Shown here in pieces: positions 10,205 to 21,050 of a stretch of DNA of 64,000 bases. The notes under the pieces are model-generated. The model had not been told where the DNA came from, made no database searches, and was given only the letters and a program-made list of their open reading frames with translations. The stretch covers positions 92,263,001 to 92,327,000 of the forward strand of contig JASDFA010000020.1 in the NCBI GenBank assembly GCA_035772735.1. Reading direction: 5' to 3'. The position numbers were made by a program, and so were the translations under genes. The DNA comes from Datura wrightii. Its lineage: Eukaryota > Streptophyta > Magnoliopsida > Solanales > Solanaceae. Positions within the stretch are counted from its first letter, which is position 1. Each line of letters begins with the position of its first letter.

Positions 10205-11647
10205 TCACTCCTCTTCATCGTCAGCATCTGCCTCACCACCACCGCTGCTGGCCTCACCTAGCCCAGGGAAATCATCTCCTAGCCCTTCAAAAAGATCATC
10301 AACTGGACCCCTGACTAAGGAAGGAGCAGCCATTGCAACATCCAAGGTGCTCATATCAGGCACTTCTATTGAAGTCCGACTCTTCCACTTTTGTACCTCG
10401 GTTCGGAGAGAAGTGACTGCCCCTTCCACTGCATGTACCATCTTTCATAGTGTGGCGATATTCTCATATAATGATTTGAGCTCCTTTCTAATTGTTTTGG
10501 CAATGAGTGCGGGGAGGATCTTAGCCAATCGTTGGAGTTGGCTTTCTTGTGAGTTTGTCATCTCCATAAGTATATGGAAACCACTTGACTGAGAGGATTA
10601 TGGAGGGGGAGATGCTCCCCGTTGAGGCATGTCTCCTGATGCTTGGCCTAACATTTCCGACTGGGGCACATTTGACTCTGGGGCATGTGGTGGTGGGTCT
10701 AACCCATGGGAAAGGGATCCTTCTTTCACTCCAAAGTCCTACAATCGCTTTCTTTTTATTGCCGGTGCCTCAGCATCTCTCTTCCAATCAATGTCTATTA
10801 CTCCTAGAGCAGCGAAAGGAGTTTCGTCGGGGAACAGAGGCACTCCAGCTGCTGAGAGCTGGAAAATCAATACAGCATAGAGCATTAAAGTGTTGGACTG
10901 TTGGGCATTTTTCTTCCTTTGCTGAGCAACAATTTTTTTGAAGTTAATGGGGACTCCCATCATTATTCAAGCAATAAGAATGGCAATTTCAAGGCTGACC
11001 CTCTGCTTATTTTTAGAGGGGATGATTTGAGCACAAATAAAATCTAGCCACAGCTTGGCCTCAAACTTCAAGACGTGGCGAGAGATATCGCCACCCATTG
11101 AGGCCTAGAGAGGATTATCAACAACGATGATGCGGGCTACCCAGGCGAACTGATCATTCATATCAGCTAGCCATGCCATGTACTCCCTATTGGAGTCAAT
11201 CTCATCCTCCTAGAATAGGTAATTTATGGAAGCTAGGGTTATGTCAACTTCCACTCCCCAGATCATAATTCATGGAAAATAAGGGAAATCAGCCACTTTG
11301 CCCCTGTGCTGCATGCTCTCTTATCGGGCCTGATATGAGGCACAAAATTCTGTTACCAAGCTGGGATAGTAAGGTGGGAGAGAGTTGGCAAATGCATGCC
11401 ATTGCCTTTCTGTGAACTGCTCGATGATGTTGGGAAAATCACCTCTCAACCCTTCCATGTCAAACCACTTCTCCACGGTGATTGATCGGCCTTGACAAAT
11501 GATGTAGTGCTCTTTCATGTTGGGGACGCAAAAGAGTATTGCTTCTTTGGTGTTGGCACGTAGTGTGGTGGCCTTTTCCTTGCCTTTGCCCTTGCTAGAA
11601 GATGAGGTAGGGGCCTTTCCTTTGCATATGTTCCTTGATGAAGACAT
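10205..11647 (-). pseudogene. Element C ORF2 (Athila extra ORF, env-like position)
   Basis: The start codon at 11647 begins a Ser/Lys-rich N-terminus (GKGKEKATT), then a conserved block with CVPNMKEHYIICQGRS, WFDMEGLRGDFPNI, FTERQWHAF and LVTEFCASYQAR. It resembles the 'putative plant transposon protein' domain found after pol in Athila elements. Stops and frameshifts follow from 11320. A C-terminal part (10441-10205) has EVQKWKSRTSIE and ends in an acidic DADDEEE tail before the stop. Element E encodes the same protein at 56976-56130. Its function is unknown; the position is that of the env-like gene of Athila, but I see no clear signal peptide or membrane segment. Confidence 0.72.
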
Positions 11648-12137
11648 GGTTTGTTTTTCTGCAAGAATGATGTTAGTGACAGCTATTTGAAGATAAAATT
11701 AAAATAATGAAAAACTATTCTAAGGGGGGAGCTGAGAAACAAGGGGAACCAAGCAATCACTTAAAGAACCAATAGCACCGGCGAAGGACAAGCGGTTTGC
11801 AAGAGCAATTTTGCAGACCGTTGTTTGCTCGCTGATGCCTTACAAAAAACTGGGGAAGTGAGGAGAGTATCGGCAGTTCGACGACAAATCTCCGGTCAAG
11901 ATTCATGAACTGCCAATGTAACGTGGGTTCCACTCAGTGGCTTGAAGTCAATTTTCAGAGTGAGCCGGCATTCCATCGGTGATTCGCCGAATCTGACCGG
12001 CAAAACGCCACACGCCATCATCGCTAAATTTTGAACTTAACACTTACAGACACCCATTAAGACACACTCACACACCACATGCTAAAATCAGCACTACTTC
12101 ATTCAAACGCACTCTCATGACGTTTAGCCCTTTAGAA

Positions 12138-12145
12138 TGACGTCA
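12138..12145. promoter_or_regulatory. TGACGTCA palindrome in conserved leader block
   Basis: A perfect bZIP/CRE-type palindrome within a block also found in B (TGACGTCG, 16421-16428) and E (GGACGTTA, 57515-57522), each followed closely by TCTATCAT. Use as a binding site is an inference. Confidence 0.4.
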
Positions 12146-12487
12146 CCCAGTCTATCATCTGGTAAAACGTTGCATTTTATTCAATTGTGATACTCAGACT
12201 TCACCCTTTTCAGGATTTCATGCACATAAACACATATTTCCCATTCCATTCAACAACAAAAGCATGTTCATGAGTTCAATAAGGAGGGGAAACAAAGTAT
12301 TACTTCTAAAAAATTAAGAACCAATCAGAAAATTAAGATAAGGGAAAGAAAATGTTTACCAAATTGCAGGATTGCTTGCACTCTAGGACTTCAAAAAGCT
12401 TAGCTAAATCTTAAAATGACACTTCGAGATATATGTAGTGGAGGAAGGAAATGTGAGTGAAGTGAGTATGTTGGGGAAATATGGAAA

Positions 12488-12497
12488 GGGTTTTATA
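12488..12497 (-). promoter_or_regulatory. Candidate internal promoter TATA box upstream of ORF2 (C)
   Basis: The minus strand reads TATAAAACCC, about 285 bp downstream of the dyad cluster and 0.84 kb before the ORF2 start. Element E has the identical ten bases at 58126-58135 with the same spacing to its dyads. Confidence 0.5.
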
Positions 12498-12779
12498 GGT
12501 GAAAATTGGAAGTTTGATAGGTTGAGGGGGGGGGGGGGTAGAGAATTTAATGTGGATGTGTTGGTGGGAAGTGGGAAGGTGGAAAGGTGGGAAAGTGGAA
12601 ATGTTGAAAATGGAGGGATATGTGGAAATGAGAATGTTGGGTAATGGAGGGACAAAAATAGAATGGAAAAATAGTGGAGAAAGGGGATCTACGGGAATAT
12701 TTGCAGAATAGGGCGGCTAATCTGGTATTTGGGATTTTGTGGTCCCTCTCTTTAAATTCCATTTTGGAAAAAGCTTGTA

Positions 12780-13029
12780 CCCCGACCGGCGTTTCATTGG
12801 CGGTTCACCGAGTCACACCGGTGTTACTCTGCTTTAATTTTCCTCTGCCACGTATTTTGTGCCCAGTTATCTGTTTCCTAGCCGGCGTCCCACCGGCGGT
12901 TCACGGATGGAATCGGTGATCCCCTGATTACCCGCCACTCATGTCCCCAAGCTTCAGGTCCTCTGTCTTACAATGGCAACCCATCGGCGGTCCACTGTTT
13001 TGATTCGGCAGTTCGCCAATGGGTCCTCC
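12780..13029. repeat. GC-rich dyad cluster in element C internal region
   Basis: Variants of the CCGGCGTTTCGCCGG-type word, such as CCGGCGTTTC near 12784 and CCGGCGTCCCACCGGCGG near 12882, concentrated in 250 bp. The same family of words fills the U3 part of the A, B and C LTRs. Confidence 0.7.
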
Positions 13030-13030
13030 G

Positions 13031-13035
13031 GTCAT
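13031..13035. repeat. Target duplication of element B, left copy (GTCAT)
   Basis: GTCAT here and GTCCT at 29149-29153 flank element B with one mismatch. Confidence 0.7.
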
Positions 13036-14645
13036 TGATAATGTCCAAAATACACTCCTCTTTTATGATAGAGCATAAACGGTCACTGCTCAAAACTTCC
13101 AGGCGGATGTCGGGGTCATATCCCACAGAAAATTGAGTCGATAATTCAAAAGTTATGAATTAATTCAAACTAGAGTGCATAATTGTTCAACATTTGAAAG
13201 GTAAAAATAAAATTGGGTGCAAACTAAAAAGGGAAAATTAACTAACCAAATTCTAAACTAAAACTAATTTGGGGAAAATTCCAATTGAAGTAATCAGAAG
13301 TGATAGGCTAGGGACATTCTATGGGTGAGATCGCAATTAAATCGAGAATTTTGTTCAATGCCTTAGACTAAAGTGTAAATAATCTCAGGAAATGGGTATT
13401 CTCAGCTTCTCAGCCTATTGACTACCTCTTGCTAGATTTTTTTCAAGACTCTAACTACAATTAAGCTTAACCCGATTAGATTTAGATTGGCAACTAAGTT
13501 TTCCTAGCTATTAGCTGCCAATTAGGAATGAGAAAGTAAATTCAGCTATTTCTAGCTAAATTTTACAATCTCTTATCCATGCCCACTGCTAGATTCCCTT
13601 CCAATACTCAATTATTCTCTCCCGAGCAATAATCAATTAAGAATAGATAGACTCATATCATCATCAATGAATCTCCATTAATCGATTGAAGAGAATCTAG
13701 TAGATTTACACTTAATTGAATAATATGAAGATTAATCTAGCAATACCCATCTATAATTCAATAAGAATCCAAGAGAAATTTATCAAAATATCAATCATAT
13801 TAACAAACCCACCATGAATATACTTCTAACTAGAAAATTAGTAGAGCATATTTAATGATAGAGAGAAGATACCAAGAGGATTCCCCTCACATTCATTACA
13901 TTAGCTTCAAAAGCTCTTACAACAACGGTGGAATTCCCATAAAATAGGCTAAAGAAGAAGAAGAAAGGTACTATCTAACTCTACAAATCTATGGAGAAAA
14001 GATTCTACTAAAAATGCTATGAAGAAGATGAAAATTAGATGAATAAATTGTTGGTTGAATGGTTGGTTCCTTTTAGTTGGTGTACAATGGAGGTTATATA
14101 TATGTACTTTCTTGTGTACAACTTTCCCCAAAAGTCCTTGGAGCTTCTATATGCTTTTGAGATCTTTTTGGACCTCTTTTACCCTTCATTAGACGGCCTT
14201 TCCGGCGAGGAACCGGCGTTAAACCGGTTGCAATCTGTGGAGCACCAAACTTTAGCCGGTTGAAAATAGTGGCCTAGCAGGGGGAACCGGCGGTTCAGTG
14301 GCTTTTAGCTGGTGCAATCCATGAAGGGCCGGTTGTTTAGCAGTCTGGGTAGTACCTTTGGCTATTCGCCCTTCCAGATTCACATTTAGCTGATTCAAAG
14401 CATGCCTTTGCACCTCTTTTTGAGCTCAAATCTTCCCTTATCTTTAGTTCCTCTCCCTCATATGCTAAATCATCAAATTGCTTCTCAAATTCCATGTGTT
14501 TTTCTTGATTTCATGCTTTCTTTACTCACATGAGGTACCTATAAAGAATTCAAGAGAAAGGGAATAAAATCTACATAAATGACTCGAAAACTAGGCAAAA
14601 ACTCATGATTAGTAGCCTAATGAGTTGTAAATTTCCAACTCATGA
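13036..14645 (-). repeat. Element B 3' LTR
   Basis: 1610 bp, matching 27503-29148. On the plus strand it starts TGATAATGTCC and ends CCAACTCATGA, where the other copies have CATCA, so the terminal TG has mutated. A dyad block lies at about 14190-14370, and a TATATATAA box (14094-14102) is read on the minus strand. Confidence 0.88.
14094..14102 (-). promoter_or_regulatory. TATA box, element B 3' LTR
   Basis: The minus strand reads TATATATAA downstream of the dyad block, at the same place as in the 5' LTR (about 28582). Confidence 0.5.
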
Positions 14646-14660
14646 AACCCCCAAACTTGA
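14646..14660 (-). promoter_or_regulatory. Polypurine tract of element B
   Basis: The minus strand reads CAAGTTTGGGGGTT immediately before the 3' LTR. It is the best preserved plus-strand primer among the Athila-like copies. Confidence 0.75.
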
Positions 14661-15618
14661 ACCATTGCTTGTCCTCAAGTAATGCTATTCTTTACAATTG
14701 AGAAAATGAACCACATGCTATTTATGAGTTTTTGCATCAAGGGACAATCAAGATATTCTTGCATAAGAGTACATTACTAAAGCTTAGTGCATATGGTAAT
14801 TGTACATAAAATCATCAATCCGCAAGATAACCCCAAACATTATTCACCAACTCAAGAAAAAGAAGAAACTCAAACCATGCTGCACAAGCTTCAATAGGTA
14901 ACCACAATCATAAAAATATCTTTCATGCATTCATTTCATTCAAACAAGGGGCATAGTTCCTCAAAACAATTTCACAGAGCATCTCAAGTCATTGACAATT
15001 CATATTCAAAGCTTGCCTTAAAGTTCGCTACCCTCTTGCCTTAATGATACCTCTCTTTGAAAACAATTTTAAGAATGTACTCCATGGAAATGATACCCCT
15101 CACAAGAAGAGAGAATCCCACACACATATATTAGCATTTCACACAATGGGATTATAAGATAAGACAAATGCACTCACTCTCACAAAGAAATTCGTATGCA
15201 TACAAATTGACCCATAGGCTTGCCCTTCGTGTATATCACCACTAATTTAGTGTTGCTATATTCACCGTCAATTAGGACTTGCGGGTCATGACGAAGGGTA
15301 AGGGTAAGGGTAGGATAAGCTTTAGTGACTAAAGCCTCTCTAATGCCTTTACAAAAGCTTGTAACACGCCATCATCTTATTGAAATCACTCCACCTTATT
15401 TTTCCTTGTTCATCATCTTTATCTTTTGTATAACACAAGCACCCTTATAACACCCATGAATTTCACATCTACCCTTATCTATGCAAGAGATAGCACTTTT
15501 TTACCATCCTATCTCTTTTGATGATTCGAGGTCTTTCAACCCATCGATTCATTCAACTCATCAAAATTTTGGTGCTAACTCACTTTTACGCTTCTCATTT
15601 TTCCTCCTACTCTTACAA

Positions 15619-15633
15619 ACCCCCAAACTTAGG
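15619..15633 (-). promoter_or_regulatory. Second, internal polypurine-like tract (element B)
   Basis: The minus strand reads CCTAAGTTTGGGGGT, nearly identical to the terminal tract at 14660-14646 and 0.97 kb away from it. Confidence 0.5.
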
Positions 15634-16863
15634 CTTTTGCTTCATCTCCCATTCATTTTCTTATCACTCCCCATTTCATGGGCTTCAAGCCCCTTTTTTT
15701 ATTATTTTATCACTAGCAATTAGGGAGGATGGGTGCCAAAGAGAAGTATTAAAAATGGTCATTAGGCTTTTAATGTGGTTTCCAAATAAAGGGTCCAAGG
15801 CTCAAACTTTGGCTATCAAAGATTAATGTTCAAGGAGGTCATTTCGGTGAAGTGACTAACAAAAGAGTGCCTAAGATCATGTTTTAATGCAGCCACATCT
15901 ATCATTTCGCCTTGAACCACACTTGAGGCAAGTTCTAGACAATCATGCATACATGAGAATTATGCCAAAAACCTCACTACAGAAGGCATCACAATCCTAG
16001 GAGTTCTCACATTTTCTTTGTCGCATTAAGAGGGTGACTATTAACGAGCTAGTTACAGATCAACAAGCCAAGCAAAGAATATATAATTCATGATAATAAC
16101 GTGCTCATTTCACATTTAAATGCCCCTCTTTTTCTTTTCAAAAGCTCATGCACAATGCCAAGAAAGAATTGTTGGTGGTACCTCATCAAACAAGTGCATA
16201 AAAGACTCACAAGACTCTAGATTTGACATTTTCCCTTAAGAAAGTTGTCTCTTAATCTATTATCGGGAATTGCCAATCCGGTTAGACAATAAAGAAAATA
16301 CAAAGAAATCGCTCCTTGGGAAAGAACAGTAGTATAAACAAAACCCTTGGAGTTTGTTCAAAGACCACTATCTAAAAAGGCGATACAAACTCGCAAGTAA
16401 CGATGATTTATCCATAAGTATGACGTCGCCCACTCTATCATAGGGCCATATTGTGCATCACATAACAAGTGGGTTACTTAGACTTCACCCCCTAACAAAA
16501 ATAAAGCATTGTCCTCAATGCGCATGGTAAAACAAAGTAAGGAAGTAATAGGTGAAAGAACTCCCTGGGCCTTCTGCTCAAAACCGGCATTCCACCGGCG
16601 TTTCGCGCCTTTGGAACTGGCATTTCGCCGGTCTAACGCTGATGTGCCACTGCTTAACAAATTTTTCTTCCAAGCAATCTGTTCGACACCCACATTTCGT
16701 GCATTTGAACTTGCGCTTTATCAGTTTAACGTCGGTTGCTCACTTTGAATTTGGCCTCTCTCACCTTCATCACACTCCATACCTATTGCACCCTTGCACA
16801 AACAAATAAAACACAAGCATTAAGTAAAATAAAATAAAATAAAAATAAAAACAAAATGTAAAA

Positions 16864-16890
16864 GCGCTTGGGTTGCCTCCCAAGAAGCGC
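16864..16890 (-). ncRNA. Conserved hairpin after the coding region (element B)
   Basis: GCGCTTGGG pairs with CCCAAG...GCGC around the loop TTGCCT, with a three-base bulge. The equivalent sits at 29330-29356 in C and 58778-58804 in E, always just after the last gag/pol-type coding sequence. Differences between copies tend to preserve pairing. In the element RNA it is the reverse complement, which folds equally. Confidence 0.65.
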
Positions 16891-16923
16891 CTTAGTTAAC
16901 GTCAAGGCTCGACGACTTTAACT

Positions 16924-17099
16924 TCACCAGTTCTCTCTCGACTTTGAGCATTTGAATCGCACCCCTAATTTATTGTCCATTCTTTCACTACGCTTTAGGG
17001 GTGGTGGTGTATGCATCAATGGACCAAGCAATGGATGTTGCATGTTGTGTTTCTTGGCCCTTGAAGGAGAGATGCACTTTGGCCTTGTCTGTATCGCAT
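16924..17099 (-). pseudogene. Element B two-knuckle protein, C-terminal part
   Basis: When element G is removed the reading FILEYA (to 26541) continues on the minus strand from 17094 as IQTRPKCISPSRAKKHNMQ, then a basic Pro/Lys/Arg-rich tail, and ends in W-stop with TGA at 16926-16924. The tail is rich in K, R and P and could bind nucleic acid. Positions 17095-17099 are the duplication made by G. Confidence 0.6.
17095..17099. repeat. Target duplication of element G, left copy (CGCAT)
   Basis: CGCAT here and GGCAT at 26536-26540 flank element G, with one mismatch. Confidence 0.7.
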
Positions 17100-17269
17100 T
17101 GCTATACCCCGGGAACCCAAGGATCAGAACCGGGAGTCAAAACGCTGAAAAACTAAAATTTCACACCAGGTCACAAGATGAACTTTGAGGAGGCCCATGA
17201 GGAGTGACCAATAGTCGTGAGGTGACTCATTGTCCAGCAGGGTTGGCAGGATTTGTAGAGGGGACCACG

Positions 17270-17310
17270 GGCATGACCACGAGTCGTGGCCATGCCTCAC
17301 GACTCGTGAG
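17270..17310. repeat. Near-perfect palindromes in G U3
   Basis: GGCATG-a-CCACGA and TCGTGG-c-CATGCC form a 27-bp near-perfect palindrome (17270-17296). It overlaps a perfect 15-bp CTCACGA-c-TCGTGAG dyad (17296-17310). Confidence 0.8.
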
Positions 17311-17594
17311 GTCACCCGTAGCCTAGACTGGATGTTGGGCTAGGATTTTGGGCAGTGTTGACCAAGGACTGTTACCACGAGTCGTGGTCACCCACCACGA
17401 TTCATGGTGTCCTCTATGGGGCCCAGGGTGAAATTTTGGCAGTGTACCTAATGACTCAGGCCACGAGTCATGGCACCTCATGACGAGTCCTTGGGTCCCT
17501 CATTGGGACCCCCTGACAGTTATTTTTCTGTGAATTAGTAAGGCTTTTTCATAAATTCATAAGATCCTAAGGCCTAAACTATGACATTTTGGGT

Positions 17595-17603
17595 TATAAA
17601 TAG
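17595..17603 (+). promoter_or_regulatory. TATA box, element G 5' LTR
   Basis: TATAAATAG follows the dyad cluster. The 3' LTR copy reads TATGAATAG at about 24773. Confidence 0.65.
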
Positions 17604-19207
17604 GAAATTTAAAGGGGTTAAGTTCAGTTTTCACTTCATTCATTCATGCATGCAAGGTAGGGAAATTGAAGAAGTGATTCAAGCTTAGCATTCATCAATT
17701 CATTGCAATTTCTTATTGGGTTATCAAGAGAGGTTAAGAACTAGTTACTCCCAGGTATGTAAGGCTATCAATGCGTGATTTCTTCCACACCCATGTCCCT
17801 CCTCTACGATTTTACTTAAAATTCATTTAAAACTCATGAGGTTTGGTAATAGATTTGCATAAAATCGATTGATTTGATTATTGGTTTTGTGATTTTAAAA
17901 TATTATCATAATCTATAGATTTGTGATTAGCTTTTGTGATTTACATTGAGTATTATATTGTCTATTTTGATTTCTATGTAATTAAGCCTAATTATGTATG
18001 CCCTATGATGAATCAATTTATGATCTACCTTCCCAATGATGTGATTTACAGGCCCAACATGAAGTATGATTAAATTCATGAAAATTTTATACTACCCATT
18101 ATGATTTTATGAATTTCAAGATATATATATGATTACGAGTATGTATGAGCCTTATGAATCATGAATTATGTTTGGCCGACTCACGGGCCTTATGTCATGG
18201 CTAGTTCATGTATGTAAAAGTATGCTTATGATTTTCATGATTTAACTAGACCATGAATTCATTCATGGCATACTATGAGAACTATATTTATTTTGGGAGT
18301 AGTATCGAATACCGAGTAGGTCCGGGGCCTAAGTTCTGCCCTGAATCTCATAAACTACGTGCCACCGTAGGTATGTTGGGACCTCCTATGGTTGTCCCCA
18401 GCCCAAACAACCTTTTCATGGTGATATCATACTTTCCTGGTTCTACCCTTGGCAAGGTACGACCACCCTCCTGACTAGGGTTACATGTCAGGCTTCATGT
18501 ATGCTCATATGGGGTATGTCGGTTAAGAGAATCTCCCACTATTCCTCATGATTTATGTATGTTTATGATTACGTATATTGGCCCAGGTCATGTTAAATAA
18601 AGCTTTTCTCTTATGATTATGATTATTATTATATGACGAATATTTTGAAAACCTTAGCCCTTATGTTATGTTACGATGTTTACTATATTAGCAGGTCCTC
18701 CTCTTTTGATCATTTATGAGATTTTATATATTTTAAATGTCCATTTTGCTTACCTTGCATACTCAACACGTTTCAAGTATTGACCGCATACTTTCTATAT
18801 TGTATTGTTTCATGATACAGGACCCGACTCTCAGGCTTACCCTCCTCAGTAGTGTTTTAGAGATTTCCATCAGCGTACTTGGTGAGTCCTCATGTTCCGA
18901 GGGCCATATGTTTAGACTCTATGCTTTTCTTTAAGTTTCAGAAATGTTGGGTTAGTTGGGGAGTTGTACCATCAACCCGTCTTTCATGATTAGAGGCTTT
19001 TTAGACTACCAGTTGTATTCAGCCATCCTGTATGGATTATGTGTTGTCCTTTCTCCGTATTTATGATAAGTTTATGTTTTCTCATGTTAAGGCTTCTTCT
19101 TATGTGATGGTGTTAGATGTATGCTCATTCCATGGATTGTCTTGGGGTCCCTCGGGGCTCCTTGTCCCGTGTCTACGATCCGGCTGTACGTTCGGGTTGG
19201 AAAAACT

Positions 19208-19220
19208 TGGTATCAGAGCC
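19208..19220 (+). promoter_or_regulatory. Primer-binding site, initiator tRNA-Met (element G)
   Basis: TGGTATCAGAGCC is the exact initiator-tRNA-Met complement used by many Ty1-copia and Tekay-type elements. Confidence 0.9.
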
Positions 19221-19410
19221 ATAGGTTTGAAGTGTCCCAGGGTGTCTAAAAGCCACGTTAAGTAGAGTCTTTTTCATAGGTGCGAATCGCTCCACATTTA
19301 TGAAGAAGAAGCTACTAGATGTTTAGGAAATGTTCCCTACTTTCATGATCTATGTCGTGCGATGAAAGTCCTCTACCCTTCCAATTTGTGCTATTCAAAT
19401 TTGAAGAATC

Positions 19411-20548
19411 ATGCCTCAACGAAGAGTGAACACCAGAAGAAATGGTAACGGTAATTATATTGATGGTTCCAATGGTGAGGAGCATCTACTAGCCCCACCC
19501 ATTCGCGAGGAACACGTACCAGAGCTAGCTGCCCATGTTGTGTTTAGGATAGCGATTCAGATGCTGGCATAGACCATGACAACCCAGGTTCAAAATCAGA
19601 CAGTGGCGCATTACCCTCAGAATAGGAATGTGGTGGTAGCCAGGGTGAGGCATTTCTTGTGGATGAGCCCTCCTGAGTTCACGGGTCGAGAGTGGACAAG
19701 GATCCCAACGATTACGTTGAGGAGATTCTGAAGATCACCTAGCTTATGGTGGTGAACAATGGAGAGTGTGTCGACTTGACCTCCTATCAGCTCAAGGGGG
19801 TGGCTCATAGTTGCTATAAGTTGTGGAGAGATGCCATGGCAGTAGGTGCAGGCCGATAGGTTGGGAAGAGTTTTATGCAACATTTTTGGATCGATTCTTT
19901 CCCCAGAAGATGAGGGAGGTCAAGGCAGACGAGTTTGTTAATTTGAAGCAAGGAAACATGTCCATTTAGGAGTACGCATTAAAGTTCACTCGATTATCCA
20001 AGTACGCTCCGGAGTTGGTAGTGGATCAGAGGGCTCAGGTGAGTCGTTTTGTGCATGGGGTGGCAGATTACTTGGGCAAGGATTGAAAGATCGCCATGCT
20101 TCATCGAGATATTGACTTTTCCCATATTGTATTTCATCCACAACATATGGAGTCGGTCTATCGAAGGCAGAGGGAGGCCAAGAGGGCCACGACCGACAGC
20201 TGTGGGGGTTTTCAAGTCAGGTCAGGGGGTGGACAGCGTTAGCATTCCCAGCACAGGTCTATTGCTCTAGCTCCATCATCGACCAGCATGCCATCTAGGT
20301 TCCGAGGAGATTGGAGGAGCAGGGCTTCAGGTTCGAGAGATCAGGGTAGCATGTAGGTGGAGCGCACTTTCCAGCTTGTGCGAAGTGCGGAAGAATCTCC
20401 TGGGAGGTTCTTAGTTGGCTCGAATGTGTGTTTCGGGTGTGGCCAACCCGGGAACAGACTTAGGGATTGCGCCTCAGCCAGATCAGGGGTTGGTGGGACC
20501 CATGTGACAGTAGTTAGTTCTACTGTTCCAGCAGCACGTCCCCCTCAG
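19411..20548 (+). pseudogene. Element G gag
   Basis: The start at 19411 gives MPQRRVNTRRNGNGN, the typical Arg/Asn-rich Tekay start. An in-frame TAG follows IQMLA, the same codon as the stop in element F's gag. Capsid segments include RVRHFLWMSPPEFTG, LTSYQLKG and VNLKQGN; frameshifts lie near 19690 and 20160. The CCHC knuckle at 20429-20470 reads C-F-G-C-G-Q-P-G-N-R-L-R-D-C: the zinc-binding His is now Asn. The product would form the virus-like particle and bind RNA. Confidence 0.85.
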
Positions 20549-21048
20549 TAGGGTGCCTCTACTAGTTCAGCAGGAGGTCAGCGCCACAAAAGGTTTTATG
20601 CTTTAGTACCCCGCCAGGAGCAGGAGCCTTCACCAGATGTGGTCACTGGTATGTTGCAAGTCTTCCATATTGATGCTTATAGCTTACTAGATCCAGGAGC
20701 TACTTTGTCTTTTATGACCCCTTATATTGCTAGTAGTTTTGGAGTTAGCCCTGAAATCCTATCAGAACCGCTCTCAGTCTCTACTCCAGTCGGTGATTCA
20801 CTTGTAGCTTGGCGGGTGTATAGAGGTTGCCCCATCACAGTGTTGCATAAGGATACCTCCGCAGACTTAGTAGAGTTTTCTATGACTGACATTGGCCGCA
20901 TTTTGGGCATGGATTGGTTGTTTGTATGTTACGCTTCGATTAATTGTAGAACTCGATCAATAGAGTTCAGGTTTCCGAGTGAGCTTGGAGTGGAAGGGTA
21001 AGTCAGTTGTACTAGCCGATCGATTTATTTCATATCTTAAGGCCAGGA
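20549..21048 (+). pseudogene. Element G aspartic protease
   Basis: The open stretch 20639-21001 has YSLLDPGATLSFMTP with the catalytic Asp at about 20690, followed by LSVSTPVGDS, VYRGCPI and ILGMDWL. This is a retropepsin-like fold with D-P-G-A in place of D-T-G. It would cleave the gag-pol polyprotein. The next segment (SVVLADRFISYLKARKM) links to RT in a shifted frame. Confidence 0.85.
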
Positions 21049-21050
21049 AA

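Larger units (their letters stand above)
11648..13035 (-). other. Element C region upstream of ORF2: dyads, TATA box, leader
   Basis: Read on the minus strand this holds a GC-rich dyad cluster (13029 to about 12780), a pyrimidine-rich stretch (about 12690-12430) containing TATAAAACCC (12497-12488), a TGACGTCA palindrome (12138-12145), a second dyad cluster (about 12000-11780) and then ORF2. Element E has the same order. A G homopolymer of 12 (about 12527-12538) lies in the pyrimidine-rich part. No coding sequence is supported. Confidence 0.65.
14646..16923 (-). other. Element B 3' non-coding region
   Basis: About 2.3 kb without a supportable gene, homologous in blocks to element C 8182-10100 and sharing the TGACGTCG...TCTATCAT block (16421 on). 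It contains an internal polypurine-like tract (15619-15633), a dyad cluster (about 16575-16640) and the hairpin at 16864-16890. Confidence 0.7.
17100..19203 (+). repeat. Element G 5' LTR
   Basis: Begins TGCTATACCCC, matches 24287-26535, and reaches the primer site through a decayed end (GGTTGGAAA where the 3' LTR has GGTCGTGACA). U3 holds dyads around CCACGAGTCGTGG (17180-17500); TATAAATAG is at 17595-17603. The large remainder (about 17750-19200) is AT-rich with no gene. Confidence 0.9.

Noticed and set aside
10200..10592. A 130-codon Ser/Pro-rich frame on the plus strand
   Set aside because: It is the complement of the ORF2 C-terminal region; the acidic tail and stop on the minus strand fit ORF2 and the homologue in E.
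12404..12655. Minus-strand Pro/Ser/Phe-rich open frame (and a similar one at 58072-58341)
   Set aside because: Low-complexity translation of a pyrimidine-rich stretch. The two equivalent stretches in C and E do not conserve the protein, only the composition and the TATAAAACCC word.
15294..15314. Telomere-like run of GGGTAA units
   Set aside because: Only about three units, not the plant TTTAGGG sequence, and part of the 3' non-coding block of element B.
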